From positions 1 to 64,000 of the forward strand of contig JAQXIO010000072.1 of NCBI GenBank assembly GCA_029007825.1: a stretch of DNA of 64,000 nucleotides. Direction: 5' to 3'. Below are positions 53,569 through 63,253 of this stretch, piece after piece (positions within the stretch are counted from its first letter, which is position 1; each line of letters opens with the position of its first letter). This stretch comes from Bacteroidales bacterium (lineage in GTDB: Bacteria; Bacteroidota; Bacteroidia; Bacteroidales; JAQXIO01). Below the pieces are notes generated by a model that searched no databases, was not told the DNA's origin, and saw nothing but the letters and a program-made list of their open reading frames with translations. The translations under genes and the position numbers were made by a program.

Positions 53569-53605
53569 TAAACAAAATAATTTATTCGATAACAGACTAT
53601 TAACC

Positions 53606-54280
53606 ATGATGAAAAATTTAATTTTGGCATTTAGCCTCGTGACTGCTTTATTGATTGGAAATTCTTGTTCCGAAAGCAAAAAAAGCATCGATCTTTTTAA
53701 TGGTAAAGATTTAACCGGGTGGAACTACTTTGTTGAAGGCAATGATGAAGACAAAGCCAATGAGGTTTATACCGTAAAAGATGGAGTAATACGTATCGCC
53801 GGACAACCTTTCGGCTGCATGTATACCGATCAGGCCTACTCTGACTACGATTTACACGTTGAATGGAGATATCCGGAAACTGCAGGATTAGATGAAAAAT
53901 TGATCAACAGCGGTATCTTTTTACATGTTCAGCCAGCACACAAATTATGGCCAAATGCAATCGAATGCCAGTTATTTACGGGACATGCAGGCGATTTTGT
54001 TTTATTAGGAGGTTCAGAACTGGCAGAATTCACCGTTCCGGAAGGAGAAACACGTCCGGAATATCCTGTCGTTCCCAAAATTAAAGAATCAAACGAAAAG
54101 CCCTATGGAGAATGGAATAGCGCCGATATTCGTTGTGAAGGAGATCAAATCACAGTTACTATTAACGGAACACTCCAGAATAAAGGAACAAAACCGACCT
54201 ATACCTCCGGAGCAATAGGTCTCCAGAGCGAAGGAGCACCTATCGAGTTTAGAAATGTCAGACTGACACCCTTGAAATAA
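53606..54280 (+). CDS. DUF1080 lipoprotein (3-keto-disaccharide hydrolase family)
   Basis: This 224-residue lipoprotein (lipobox LIGNSC) is a single DUF1080 concanavalin-like beta-sandwich. Typical segments are IDLFNGKDLTGWNYF, SDYDLHVEWRYPE and NSGIFLHVQPAHKLWPNAIECQL. Some family members cleave 3-keto-glycosides, and others bind glycans. It stands alone with its own promoter and a shared terminator. Outer-membrane or periplasmic face likely. Confidence 0.87.
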   Translation: MMKNLILAFSLVTALLIGNSCSESKKSIDLFNGKDLTGWNYFVEGNDEDKANEVYTVKDGVIRIAGQPFGCMYTDQAYSDYDLHVEWRYPETAGLDEKLINSGIFLHVQPAHKLWPNAIECQLFTGHAGDFVLLGGSELAEFTVPEGETRPEYPVVPKIKESNEKPYGEWNSADIRCEGDQITVTINGTLQNKGTKPTYTSGAIGLQSEGAPIEFRNVRLTPLK

Positions 54281-54295
54281 ATATAGCATACAACT

Positions 54296-54335
54296 AAAGA
54301 AAAAGGGAACTTGATAACAAGCTCCCTTTTTCTTT
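54296..54335. terminator. Bidirectional terminator between DUF1080 gene and frdB
   Basis: AAAGAAAAAGGGA-(A)-CTTG, loop ATAA, CAAG-(C)-TCCCTTTTTCTTT: a long stem with one internal mismatch and T-runs on both strands. It can end both the plus-strand DUF1080 transcript and the minus-strand frdCAB transcript, whose frdB stop is about 18 bp away. Confidence 0.85.
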
Positions 54336-54353
54336 ATCTATTAAAACCTTATT

Positions 54354-55109
54354 CTAATCTTGAAGTTTCGCTTTCAAAAACTCACGATTCAAACGAGCAA
54401 TATTACTGATAGAAACATTTTTAGGACACTCTATTTCACAAGCTCCGGTATTGGTACAGTTTCCAAAGCCAAGCTCATCCATCTTAGCGACCATAGCTTT
54501 TGCACGACGTGCCCGTTCGATTTTTCCTTGTGGAAGCAAAGCCAATTGACTAACTTTTGCCGAAACGAACAACATTGCAGAACCGTTTTTACATGCTGCA
54601 ACACATGCTCCGCAACCGATACAAGAAGCAGAATCCATAGCCTCATCGGCATCAGCCTTTGAAATAGGAATCGCATTTGCATCGGGAACACCACCCGTAT
54701 TAATTGAAACATAACCGCCCGCCTGCATGATTTTATCAAAAGCATGACGATCGACCATCAAATCCCGAATAACAGGGAAACCAGCCGAACGCCAGGGTTC
54801 AACTATAATTGTTTCACCGTCTTTAAATCTGCGCATATGCAATTGGCACGTAGTAATACCTTCGTCAGGACCGTGAGGATGTCCATTAATATATAATGAA
54901 CACATTCCACAAATACCTTCGCGGCAGTCATGATCGAAAACAACCGGTTCCTTACCTTCGTTTATCAGTTTTTCATTAAGAATGTCCAACATTTCCAAAA
55001 AGGAACTGTCAACAGAGATACCATCTAATTTATAGGTCTCGAATGCACCTTTTTCTTTCGGACCTCTTTGACGCCATATTTTAAGCGTGATATTTATTGT
55101 TTTATCCAT
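54354..55109 (-). CDS. frdB: Fumarate reductase/succinate dehydrogenase iron-sulfur subunit
   Basis: This 251-residue subunit carries three cluster motifs. [21 protein letters not shown] is the [2Fe-2S] motif, [15 protein letters not shown] the [4Fe-4S] motif and [16 protein letters not shown] the motif for the [3Fe-4S] cluster. It links the FAD of FrdA with the quinone and haems of the membrane subunit. Last gene of frdCAB, 42 bp after frdA. In Bacteroidales the complex runs as a fumarate reductase producing succinate. Confidence 0.95.
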   Translation of the reverse strand: MDKTINITLKIWRQRGPKEKGAFETYKLDGISVDSSFLEMLDILNEKLINEGKEPVVFDHDCREGICGMCSLYINGHPHGPDEGITTCQLHMRRFKDGETIIVEPWRSAGFPVIRDLMVDRHAFDKIMQAGGYVSINTGGVPDANAIPISKADADEAMDSASCIGCGACVAACKNGSAMLFVSAKVSQLALLPQGKIERARRAKAMVAKMDELGFGNCTNTGACEIECPKNVSISNIARLNREFLKAKLQD

Positions 55110-55151
55110 CTTTTTTAGCTTTTAACTGTTTTGGATTGATCCTTCTTATAA

Positions 55152-57095
55152 TTAGCTCTTATAATTACGTTGCTGACGAACGATAAATTCGTAATCCAAC
55201 GGTTCTTTCAATAATTCAGGAGCTTTATCCTCTCCCTCATATTTCCAGCAAGACACATATGAGAACAAATCATCCCTACGAAGGGCTTCCCCTTCCGGAG
55301 TCTGGTACTCTTCACGGAAATGACCTCCGCAAGACTCTTCACGGTCAAGAGCATCACGAGCCATCAACTCACCGATTTCAATGAAATCTGACAAACGCAG
55401 AGCTTTCTCCAGTTCAGTATTAAGATCTTCGGCGTTTCCAGGAATCCGCACATTAGACCAGAATTCTTTCTTAATTTCCAGAATTTTTGTCAAGGCAGTT
55501 TCCAATCCCTCTTTCGTACGGGCCATACCTACAAAATCCCACATAATAAGACCTAATTGCTTATGAATACTATCGACCGATTTTTTCCCTTTAATGCTCA
55601 TCAGCTTCTTGATCTTGTCGTTCACACCTTTTTCGGCTTCCACAAATTCAGGAAGATCCGTACTGAAGCGGGGAACACGAATCTGATCGGACAGATAATT
55701 CTGGATCGTATAAGGCAATACAAAATAGCCATCGGCTAAACCTTGCATCAAAGCAGAAGCACCCAAACGGTTTGCTCCATGATCAGAGAAATTCGCTTCT
55801 CCGATAGCGAAAAGCCCCGGAATAGACGTCTGTAATTCATAATCAACCCAGATACCACCCATCGTATAGTGGATAGCAGGATAAATCATCATAGGTGTTT
55901 CATACGGATTATCATCTACGATCTTTTCATACATCTGGAATAAGTTTCCATAACGCGCAGCAACGGCATCTTTACCCAAACGGTTAATTGCATCGGAGAA
56001 ATCAAGATAAACGGCAAGACCGGTTGAACCTACCCCATAACCGGCATCACAACGTTCCTTGGCAGCGCGAGAAGCCACGTCACGTGGAACCAGGTTACCG
56101 AATGCAGGATAACGGCGTTCGAGATAATAATCCCTGTCCTCCTCTTTTATATCTGTTGGTTTTAGTTTTCCGGCTCGGATTGCTTCCGCATCTTCTTTCT
56201 TTTTAGGTGTCCAGATACGGCCGTCGTTACGAAGAGATTCCGACATCAACGTAAGTTTAGACTGGAATTCTCCATGTACAGGTATACAAGTCGGATGTAT
56301 CTGAGCCATACAAGGGTTTGCAAAGTAAGCACCCTTCCTGAAACACTGCATAGCAACCGATCCGTTCGATCCCATTGCATTCGTAGAAAGGAAAAAAGTG
56401 TTACCATAACCACCGGTTGCAATAACAACGGCATGAGCAGAATAGCGTTCCACTTTTCCGGTAATCAGATTCCGGGCAATAATACCTCTTGCACGGCCGT
56501 CGATAATAACGACATCCAGCATTTCATGACGGGTATAAAGCTTTACGGTACCTTTCTTCACCTGACGGCTCAATGCAGAATAAGCACCGAGAAGAAGCTG
56601 CTGTCCGGTTTGTCCTTTAGCATAAAACGTACGTGATACCTGGGCACCCCCGAATGAACGGTTATCGAGTAAACCGCCGTATTCACGGGCAAAAGGAACC
56701 CCCTGAGCTACACATTGATCGATTATACTATTAGAAACTTCAGCCAAACGGTAAACATTTGCTTCACGGGCACGGTAATCACCACCCTTTATCGTATCGT
56801 AAAAAAGACGATATACAGAGTCTCCGTCATTCTGATAATTCTTTGCAGCGTTGATACCTCCCTGTGCAGCAATAGAGTGGGCACGACGGGGAGAATCCTG
56901 AATACAGAAATTGAGGACATTGAAGCCCAGCTCTCCGAGCGAAGCGGCAGCAGAAGCTCCAGCAAGACCGGTTCCCACTACGATAATATCCAAACGGCGC
57001 TTGTTGGCAGGATTTACCAACTTCTGATGATTTTTATAATTACTCCATTTTTCGGCTAATGGCCCTTCTGGAATTTTAGAATCTATCTTAGTCAT
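55152..57095 (-). CDS. frdA: Fumarate reductase/succinate dehydrogenase flavoprotein
   Basis: This 647-residue flavoprotein holds the FAD-binding fold ([17 protein letters not shown]), the histidine that binds FAD covalently ([17 protein letters not shown]) and the active-site region of [31 protein letters not shown] is diagnostic of the family. It reduces fumarate to succinate (or the reverse) on the cytoplasmic side. It lies 44 bp after frdC. Confidence 0.96.
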   Translation of the reverse strand: MTKIDSKIPEGPLAEKWSNYKNHQKLVNPANKRRLDIIVVGTGLAGASAAASLGELGFNVLNFCIQDSPRRAHSIAAQGGINAAKNYQNDGDSVYRLFYDTIKGGDYRAREANVYRLAEVSNSIIDQCVAQGVPFAREYGGLLDNRSFGGAQVSRTFYAKGQTGQQLLLGAYSALSRQVKKGTVKLYTRHEMLDVVIIDGRARGIIARNLITGKVERYSAHAVVIATGGYGNTFFLSTNAMGSNGSVAMQCFRKGAYFANPCMAQIHPTCIPVHGEFQSKLTLMSESLRNDGRIWTPKKKEDAEAIRAGKLKPTDIKEEDRDYYLERRYPAFGNLVPRDVASRAAKERCDAGYGVGSTGLAVYLDFSDAINRLGKDAVAARYGNLFQMYEKIVDDNPYETPMMIYPAIHYTMGGIWVDYELQTSIPGLFAIGEANFSDHGANRLGASALMQGLADGYFVLPYTIQNYLSDQIRVPRFSTDLPEFVEAEKGVNDKIKKLMSIKGKKSVDSIHKQLGLIMWDFVGMARTKEGLETALTKILEIKKEFWSNVRIPGNAEDLNTELEKALRLSDFIEIGELMARDALDREESCGGHFREEYQTPEGEALRRDDLFSYVSCWKYEGEDKAPELLKEPLDYEFIVRQQRNYKS

Positions 57096-57139
57096 TATAT
57101 TTTCAAATTAAATTGTTTTTACCGAAGAAAAAGGTATCA

Positions 57140-57784
57140 CTAAACAAAGAAGAAATAAACGGCAACCGTAATAAATCCGACAGCGATAATAGTAGCATAA
57201 ATATTACCGATAGCTTTAAGACGGGGATACCACGTACGGCCGTCCCAGCCGATCGTCTGAAATGCACTCCAAAAACCATGAGTAAGATGGAACCAGAGAG
57301 CAATTACCCAAATAACATAAACAGCAACCACAATCGGATTCTGAAAAACTGTAGTTATTAACGTTGAACCTAATGCAGAATGTCCGCCCTGCCATTCAAC
57401 CAATTGCATTTTAGCCCAGAAATCCGTCAAATGAAAGCATAATACACCCAACACGATGATACCTAATACCAACATGTTCTTTGACGCCCACGGTATATTT
57501 GTCTTTGAAGACGACGCGTACTTGTCATTACCCCTTGCCTTTTGATTTCTCAAGGTAAGGATAATTGCATAAACAATGTGTATGACAAATCCCGCAGCTA
57601 AAACAGGCACCATAATCTGAATAAGAATATTTGTACCCATAAATTCACACACCGCATCATAACCTTCGAGCGAAAATACCGCCACAAAGTTCATCACCAT
57701 GTGCAACGTTAAAAACAGGATCAGAAAAAGCCCTGATAAACTCATAATAAGCTTTCTCCCGATTGAAGAATTAATTAACCACAT
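57140..57784 (-). CDS. frdC: Fumarate reductase/succinate dehydrogenase cytochrome b subunit
   Basis: This 214-residue membrane protein has five hydrophobic segments and several haem-ligating histidines (TLHMVMNF, VIHIVYAI, FHLTDFWAK, FHLTHGFWSAFQ). It is the single membrane subunit of the dihaem B-type family. It oxidises menaquinol and passes electrons to FrdB and FrdA. First gene of the operon, with a consensus promoter at 57863-57893. Confidence 0.93.
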   Translation of the reverse strand: MWLINSSIGRKLIMSLSGLFLILFLTLHMVMNFVAVFSLEGYDAVCEFMGTNILIQIMVPVLAAGFVIHIVYAIILTLRNQKARGNDKYASSSKTNIPWASKNMLVLGIIVLGVLCFHLTDFWAKMQLVEWQGGHSALGSTLITTVFQNPIVVAVYVIWVIALWFHLTHGFWSAFQTIGWDGRTWYPRLKAIGNIYATIIAVGFITVAVYFFFV

Positions 57785-57862
57785 AAAATACTAATATTAA
57801 GTTGATTATAATTAGGATAAACGTTTTCGAAGTCCAGAACAGGACCTTTTTCTTCATGTGCG

Positions 57863-57893
57863 CAAAGTTAAAGAATTAACGCGATTCCACAAA
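57863..57893 (-). promoter_or_regulatory. Promoter of frdCAB
   Basis: On the minus strand TTTG (57890-57893), 19 bp, then TAACTTTG (57863-57870): exact match to the -33/-7 consensus, giving a leader of about 70 nt before frdC. Confidence 0.8.
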
Positions 57894-58039
57894 AGATAGA
57901 GGATTTTTATCATTATACTACAAAAGGCATCTTTAATCGGAGAAAATTCTCCTCATTTCTTTCCTCCTCGAATCACTCGATATATCCTTTTAAAGACTGC
58001 TTTTTCGGCAACAACACACATCTATTGCAAAAAATCATG

Positions 58040-58047
58040 TACATTTG
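58040..58047 (+). promoter_or_regulatory. Possible -7 box of the PPOX-methyltransferase-S9 unit
   Basis: TACATTTG is an exact -7 consensus 17 bp upstream of the start at 58065. No -33 TTTG was found at the right spacing. Confidence 0.4.
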
Positions 58048-58064
58048 CAAAAATGTAAAATCGA

Positions 58065-58550
58065 ATGAAAACGATAGAAATAACCGATCTTTCAAAAATA
58101 GAAACGATCATAGCCAAAGCGAAAGTGTGCTATGTTGCTTTATGTGAACCAACGGGTATTCCTTATGTTTTTCCAATGAATTTCGGATATCAGGATGGAA
58201 TATTTTATCTTCATTCCGGTAAAGAAGGAAGAAAAATCGATATACTGCACCAAAACCGGCGAATCTGCCTTAATATAAACGTAGAAAATGAACTGGTTTG
58301 GCAACACCCCGATGTCGCCTGCAGCTACAGCATGCGTTCAAAAAGCCTGACAGTCGAAGGAGAAGTGGAATTTATCGAAAATTACGACAAAAAGGTTGAA
58401 ATATTGAATCTGATGATGCAACATTATACCCAACGGAAATTTACCTATTCGGCACCAGCGATAAACAACATACTGGTGTGGAAAGTAAATCCTCAGAAAA
58501 TAAGCTGCCGGGCTTTCGGACAAAGTGCAAAAAAACAATATATCGAATGA
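58065..58550 (+). CDS. FMN-binding pyridoxamine 5'-phosphate oxidase-related protein
   Basis: This 161-residue split-barrel protein belongs to the PPOX/NimA-like flavoprotein group. The segments KAKVCYVALCEPTGIPYVFPMNFGYQDGIFYLHSGKEGRKIDIL and NRRICLNI are typical. Members bind FMN or haem and reduce small molecules; some (Nim) lower nitroimidazole sensitivity, but resistance cannot be claimed from sequence alone. It overlaps the next gene by 4 bp (ATGA). Confidence 0.82.
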   Translation: MKTIEITDLSKIETIIAKAKVCYVALCEPTGIPYVFPMNFGYQDGIFYLHSGKEGRKIDILHQNRRICLNINVENELVWQHPDVACSYSMRSKSLTVEGEVEFIENYDKKVEILNLMMQHYTQRKFTYSAPAINNILVWKVNPQKISCRAFGQSAKKQYIE

Positions 58551-59749
58551 CAGAAAAATTCAGAATTATCTGTACCACACAGAAAGGGTTAGAAAACCTG
58601 TTAGCTCAGGAATTAGAAAACTTAGGCGCTGAAAACATTACCTTGGGCCGCCGTATGGTCGAATGTGTCGGAGACCAGCGACTACTTTACAAGGCAAACT
58701 TCCATTTACGGACAGCTCTAAAAGTTTTAAAACCCATTTACACCTGCACCGCAAAAGACCCTGAAGAGTTATATGAACAACTGAAAAAAGTAGAATGGGA
58801 AAAATACCTTTCCCTGAAAAAAACATTTTCAATCGACTCTATTGTTTTCTCCGAAACAATGCGCCATCAGATGTATGTTACCTACAGAACCAAAGATGCC
58901 ATAATGGATTACTTTATGGAGAAAGAGGGAAAACGAATGCGTGTAAGTACTGAAAATCCTGATATTCCTATTCTGGTACATGTCAGTCACGACACCTGCA
59001 CCGTTTCATTGAACAGTTCCGGAGAATCTTTACATAAAAGAGGTTATCGTACCGAACAGACAGAAGCTCCCATAAACGAAGTACTGGCAGCCGGAATATT
59101 GATGATGGCTGGATGGAAAGGAGAAACCGACTTCATCGATCCTATGTGCGGATCCGGAACATTCCTCATAGAAGCAGGACTAATCGCATTAGGAATTCCC
59201 CCCGGCATTTACCGGAAATCTTTTGCCTTCGAGAAATGGAAGGACTTCGATGCCGATTTACTGGAAGAAATCGCCGAAGATGATAGCGGCGACAAAGAAT
59301 TCAAATTCAAACTTTACGGAAGCGATATCTCTGGAAAAGCAATCAATATAACTCAGGCAAATGTTGACAGAGCCGGATTAAGCAAATACGTAAATTTAGA
59401 AGATAAACGTTTCGAAACCATAGACGCTCCGGCAGGAAAAGGATTATTGGTTACAAATCCTCCGTACGGAGAACGTTTGCAACTAAACGATCTTTCGGCT
59501 CTTTACGAACGTATTGGCCAACAATTAAAACATCACTTTAAAGGGTGGGATGCATGGATAATAAGTGAGAAAGGAGACCTTTTCAATTATATCGGGCTTA
59601 AACCGGCACAAAAAGTTGATCTGCTGAATGGCCAGCTTCCATGCGAACTCCGTTATTATCAGCTATTCGAAGGCAAACGAAAAGAACATCTTGAAAAGGC
59701 GAATCGTTATGGAAGGCAAGGAAAAAAACAATCTCCTCCTCACCCTTGA
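58547..59749 (+). CDS. Class I SAM-dependent RNA methyltransferase (THUMP, RlmL-N/YpsC type)
   Basis: This 400-residue protein has an N-terminal THUMP-like RNA-binding domain (residues 1 to about 165) and a methyltransferase domain. The latter holds FIDPMCGSGTFLIEAGL (SAM site), GSDISGKAI and the catalytic TNPPYGERL. It resembles the N-terminal half of RlmL, which makes m2G2445 in 23S rRNA. The start at 58547 gives the family N-terminus (MTEKFRIICTTQKGLE) and a 4-bp overlap. Its end overlaps the S9 peptidase gene by 41 bp. Confidence 0.9.
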   Translation: MTEKFRIICTTQKGLENLLAQELENLGAENITLGRRMVECVGDQRLLYKANFHLRTALKVLKPIYTCTAKDPEELYEQLKKVEWEKYLSLKKTFSIDSIVFSETMRHQMYVTYRTKDAIMDYFMEKEGKRMRVSTENPDIPILVHVSHDTCTVSLNSSGESLHKRGYRTEQTEAPINEVLAAGILMMAGWKGETDFIDPMCGSGTFLIEAGLIALGIPPGIYRKSFAFEKWKDFDADLLEEIAEDDSGDKEFKFKLYGSDISGKAINITQANVDRAGLSKYVNLEDKRFETIDAPAGKGLLVTNPPYGERLQLNDLSALYERIGQQLKHHFKGWDAWIISEKGDLFNYIGLKPAQKVDLLNGQLPCELRYYQLFEGKRKEHLEKANRYGRQGKKQSPPHP

Positions 59750-61859
59750 CCGTCTGATTCCCGGAGGAAAAGATTATCCCTCATGGGAACCCGACACTCT
59801 AAAAGGCATTTGTTGGGCTAAAGGGGCTTGTATATATGTTTATAAAAATAACCTTTATAAATTAATCCCAGCCGATAATAGCTTTAAACAGACCCGGCTT
59901 ATTTCATTAAAAGAGCTAAACTCAGAGCTCGAAAAAAAAGAATTACCGTTAACGGATAAATTACCTTTACCTACAATAATAGCTCCCGACGATTCCATCA
60001 TCGTTCTTGAAACAAAAGAGGTCTCGGTATGGTACGACACCGAAAAAAAAGAATTTCTATCCGGTTTATTACTGAATAAAGAGTGGACAAATAAAATCTA
60101 TCTTCCTTTTTATCAAGACTTTATCTACACATACAAAAACAATTTATGGAAAATAAGCAACGGAGAATCTCATCAACTCACGTCCGAAGATAAACCGGAA
60201 ATAATTTTGGGTAAAGCCGCCCATCGCAACGAATGGAATATAAATAAAGGACTTTTCCTATCTCCTTCAGGTAAAAAAGTTGCATTTTACCGGATCGACA
60301 CAAGCGATGAGGCATATTATACTTTTGCCGACTTCTCTTTACCCGAAAAAAAACAAAAGGGATGCTCTTACCCATTTGCAGGAAAAGAAAATCCTCCGGT
60401 AACAATCGGAATAATCGATCTTACCAACAATCAATTTCTCTATCTTCAGACTTCCGATTCCAGAGAAAATTTCTTTGCCGGAATAACATGGAGCCAAAAT
60501 GAAGATCATCTATACGTTACGGAGATCGCACGCTCCCAGCAGTACTATCGGTTATCTCTCTACAATACTGCAACAGGAGATCTTGAGAAAGTACTTTTGG
60601 AAGAACGATCCTCCAGATACGTAGAACCTGTCTTCAATCCATATCCTATACCCTTAAGTAAAAATGAAGAGGGATTTATTTGGGCAAGCGAGAAAAACGG
60701 ATGGCAGCATTTGTATCTACATGATCATAATGGTAAGGAAATTCGTCCTTTAACAAAAGGAAAATGGGAGATTATTAAAATTATAGGTTCCGATATAAAC
60801 GGAAATATTCTATACCTTTCAAATGAATCTTCCCCTCTGGATCAATCTTTATATTCCGTAAATCCGAAAACCAGTAAAAAATCTCTTCTTTCCGGAACAG
60901 GAGGACATGTAAACGTACATTTAAGTAACTGCGGAAAATATCTGCTAAGAGAATTTACCAACCCTCAAACAATTACACAAATTGACTGGATAAATTTAGA
61001 TTCTTTTGAAATTACGCCGGTATTCAGAGCGCAAAAACCTGTTCCTGAAATCCGGATATTACCCTCGGCAAATCCAATACAATCTATCTCTGTACCTCAA
61101 CTGCAAACCGGATATATAACCGCATCCGATAATATTACCAAACTTTATTACCGCATCTGTTTTCCCCCACATTTCGACTATCGCCAAAAATACCCTGCAA
61201 TTCAATACGTATACGGAGGACCTCACGTTCAGTTAGTGAACAACGCCTGGCTGTATAATGCACGAGGCTGGGAACTATATATGGCAAACCGTGGCTATAT
61301 TATTTTTACTCTTGATCCGCGAGGTTCCGAATACCGGGGAAGAAAATTTGAACAATCCGTTTTTCGTCATCTGGGAGAACCTACCGAGAAAGACCTGATA
61401 ACCGGGGCTGATTGGCTGAAAGGCTTACCCTATATCGATCCGAAGCGAGTAGGCGTGCACGGATGGAGTTTCGGAGGATACATGACGCTTCGCCTGTTGC
61501 TACACAATCCCGGATATTTTAAAGCCGGAGTTGCCGGCGGAGCTGTTACGAACTGGGAATGGTACGAAATCATGTACACCGAACGCTATATGCAAACTCC
61601 TCAAAAAAATCCGGTAGGCTATAAAAAAACCGATTTAACCCAAAAAGCTCAGTTATTACAAGATCCACTACTCCTGTTGCACGGATGTCAGGATCCGGTA
61701 GTTCTGCCTCAACATTTGTATCGGTTTTTAAATGCATGCATTTCTGCGAACAAATATCCGGAACTTTTCCTGTATCCCGGACACGGTCATAATATAGAAG
61801 GACAAGACAGAATCCATCTACACCACGTTATCTCTGATTTTTTTGAGAAAAAGCTATAA
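59709..61859 (+). CDS. S9-family prolyl oligopeptidase (DPP IV type), no signal peptide
   Basis: This 716-residue protein has an N-terminal beta-propeller domain of the DPP4 type and a C-terminal alpha/beta hydrolase. The nucleophile is in GWSFGGYM (Ser587), the acid in HGCQDPVV (Asp662) and the base in GHGHN (His694). It removes dipeptides, usually after proline. Unlike exported relatives in Bacteroidota it has no signal peptide (MEGKEKNNLLLTLDRLIPGG), so it should be cytoplasmic. The start at 59709 lies inside the preceding methyltransferase gene (41-bp overlap); no later ATG fits. Confidence 0.88.
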   Translation: MEGKEKNNLLLTLDRLIPGGKDYPSWEPDTLKGICWAKGACIYVYKNNLYKLIPADNSFKQTRLISLKELNSELEKKELPLTDKLPLPTIIAPDDSIIVLETKEVSVWYDTEKKEFLSGLLLNKEWTNKIYLPFYQDFIYTYKNNLWKISNGESHQLTSEDKPEIILGKAAHRNEWNINKGLFLSPSGKKVAFYRIDTSDEAYYTFADFSLPEKKQKGCSYPFAGKENPPVTIGIIDLTNNQFLYLQTSDSRENFFAGITWSQNEDHLYVTEIARSQQYYRLSLYNTATGDLEKVLLEERSSRYVEPVFNPYPIPLSKNEEGFIWASEKNGWQHLYLHDHNGKEIRPLTKGKWEIIKIIGSDINGNILYLSNESSPLDQSLYSVNPKTSKKSLLSGTGGHVNVHLSNCGKYLLREFTNPQTITQIDWINLDSFEITPVFRAQKPVPEIRILPSANPIQSISVPQLQTGYITASDNITKLYYRICFPPHFDYRQKYPAIQYVYGGPHVQLVNNAWLYNARGWELYMANRGYIIFTLDPRGSEYRGRKFEQSVFRHLGEPTEKDLITGADWLKGLPYIDPKRVGVHGWSFGGYMTLRLLLHNPGYFKAGVAGGAVTNWEWYEIMYTERYMQTPQKNPVGYKKTDLTQKAQLLQDPLLLLHGCQDPVVLPQHLYRFLNACISANKYPELFLYPGHGHNIEGQDRIHLHHVISDFFEKKL

Positions 61860-61937
61860 AAAATAAAAACTCTCCGAAACCTGCCCTGAAGACTTCCACA
61901 CTATAAAAAGGAATTAAACAATATTCCTCAAAATCAT

Positions 61938-61945
61938 TATCTTTG
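61938..61945 (+). promoter_or_regulatory. -7 box of purD
   Basis: TATCTTTG, exact consensus, 31 bp before the purD start. The -33 element is not recognisable. Confidence 0.45.
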
Positions 61946-61976
61946 CACAAAATAATCATCATACAATACAATAGAC

Positions 61977-63248
61977 ATGAAGATATTACTTCTTGGCTCA
62001 GGAGGCCGTGAACATGCCTTGGCGTGGAAAATCAGTCAAAGTCCCCAAATTAAACAACTTTTCGTTGCACCGGGCAATGCCGGAACAGCGTCCATTGCAA
62101 CCAACGTTCCGATATCGGCAACCGATTTTCCCGCCATCAAGCAATTCGTAAAAGAGAACAACATATCCATGGTTGTAGTAGGCCCTGAAGATCCTCTTGT
62201 AAAAGGAGTATACGATTTTTTTATGCAGGATAAGGATATTTGCCATATCCCGGTGATAGGGCCCTCTGCTTCAGGAGCACGTTTGGAAGGAAGTAAAGAG
62301 TTTGCCAAAGCCTTTATGATGCGGCATAATATTCCGACGGCCCGATATAAAAGCATTACTGCCGAAACGATAGAAGAAGGAAAAGCTTTTCTTCGCAAGT
62401 TAAATGCTCCCTACGTATTAAAAGCGGATGGTCTTGCCGCAGGTAAAGGTGTTTTAATTCTTTCCGATTTAAAGGAAGCAGAAAAAGAACTGGAAGAAAT
62501 GCTGAGCGGAATGTTCGGAGATGCATCCAAAACAGTTGTAATCGAAGAATTTCTGTCAGGAATAGAGTGTTCGGTATTTGTTCTGTCGGATGGAGATCAC
62601 TATAAAGTACTTCCGGTAGCCAAAGATTATAAACGTATCGGCGAGGGCGATACAGGACCTAACACAGGAGGTATGGGAGCAATCTCTCCGGTTTCATTCG
62701 CAGATGACGCCTTCATGAAGAAAGTCGAAGACCGGATTATTATTCCCACGATCGAAGGACTGAAAAGCGAAAAAATCGACTACAAAGGCTTCATATTCTT
62801 AGGGCTCATTAACGTGAAAGGAGAACCGTATGTTATCGAATATAACTGCCGTATGGGCGATCCTGAGACAGAAGCTGTAATGCTACGTATTCAGTCTGAT
62901 CTGGTAGAGCTTTTCGAAGGTGTGGCCGAAAAGAATTTGAATGAAAAAACATTGCACATCGATCCCCGTTATGCAGTAACCGTAATGCTTGTTAGTGGAG
63001 GTTATCCGGGCTCTTATGAAAAAGGGAAAGAAATTTCAGGATTAGAACACGTTTCCGAGAGTATTCTCTTTCATGCAGGTACCGCTTCGAATCAAGACAA
63101 GACATTAACGAACGGCGGACGTGTAATCGCAGTCAGCTCATACGGTTCCACAAAAGACGAAGCACTTTCAATCTCTTTTGCCAACGCAAAGAAAATCAAT
63201 TTCGAAGGAAAATATCTTCGCTCGGATATCGGATTTGACCTGTTATAA
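61977..63248 (+). CDS. purD: Phosphoribosylamine-glycine ligase
   Basis: This 423-residue ATP-grasp enzyme makes GAR, the second step of purine synthesis. It has the N-terminal [16 protein letters not shown], the ATP-grasp loop [24 protein letters not shown] and the metal site [13 protein letters not shown]. Length is normal. Its stop is 5 bp before the next gene. Confidence 0.96.
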   Translation: MKILLLGSGGREHALAWKISQSPQIKQLFVAPGNAGTASIATNVPISATDFPAIKQFVKENNISMVVVGPEDPLVKGVYDFFMQDKDICHIPVIGPSASGARLEGSKEFAKAFMMRHNIPTARYKSITAETIEEGKAFLRKLNAPYVLKADGLAAGKGVLILSDLKEAEKELEEMLSGMFGDASKTVVIEEFLSGIECSVFVLSDGDHYKVLPVAKDYKRIGEGDTGPNTGGMGAISPVSFADDAFMKKVEDRIIIPTIEGLKSEKIDYKGFIFLGLINVKGEPYVIEYNCRMGDPETEAVMLRIQSDLVELFEGVAEKNLNEKTLHIDPRYAVTVMLVSGGYPGSYEKGKEISGLEHVSESILFHAGTASNQDKTLTNGGRVIAVSSYGSTKDEALSISFANAKKINFEGKYLRSDIGFDLL

Positions 63249-63253
63249 TTCAC

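Noticed and set aside
58065..58550. Nitroimidazole resistance (nim) gene
   Set aside because: The protein belongs to the same broad split-barrel family, but the specific Nim features cannot be confirmed from sequence; resistance is not claimed.
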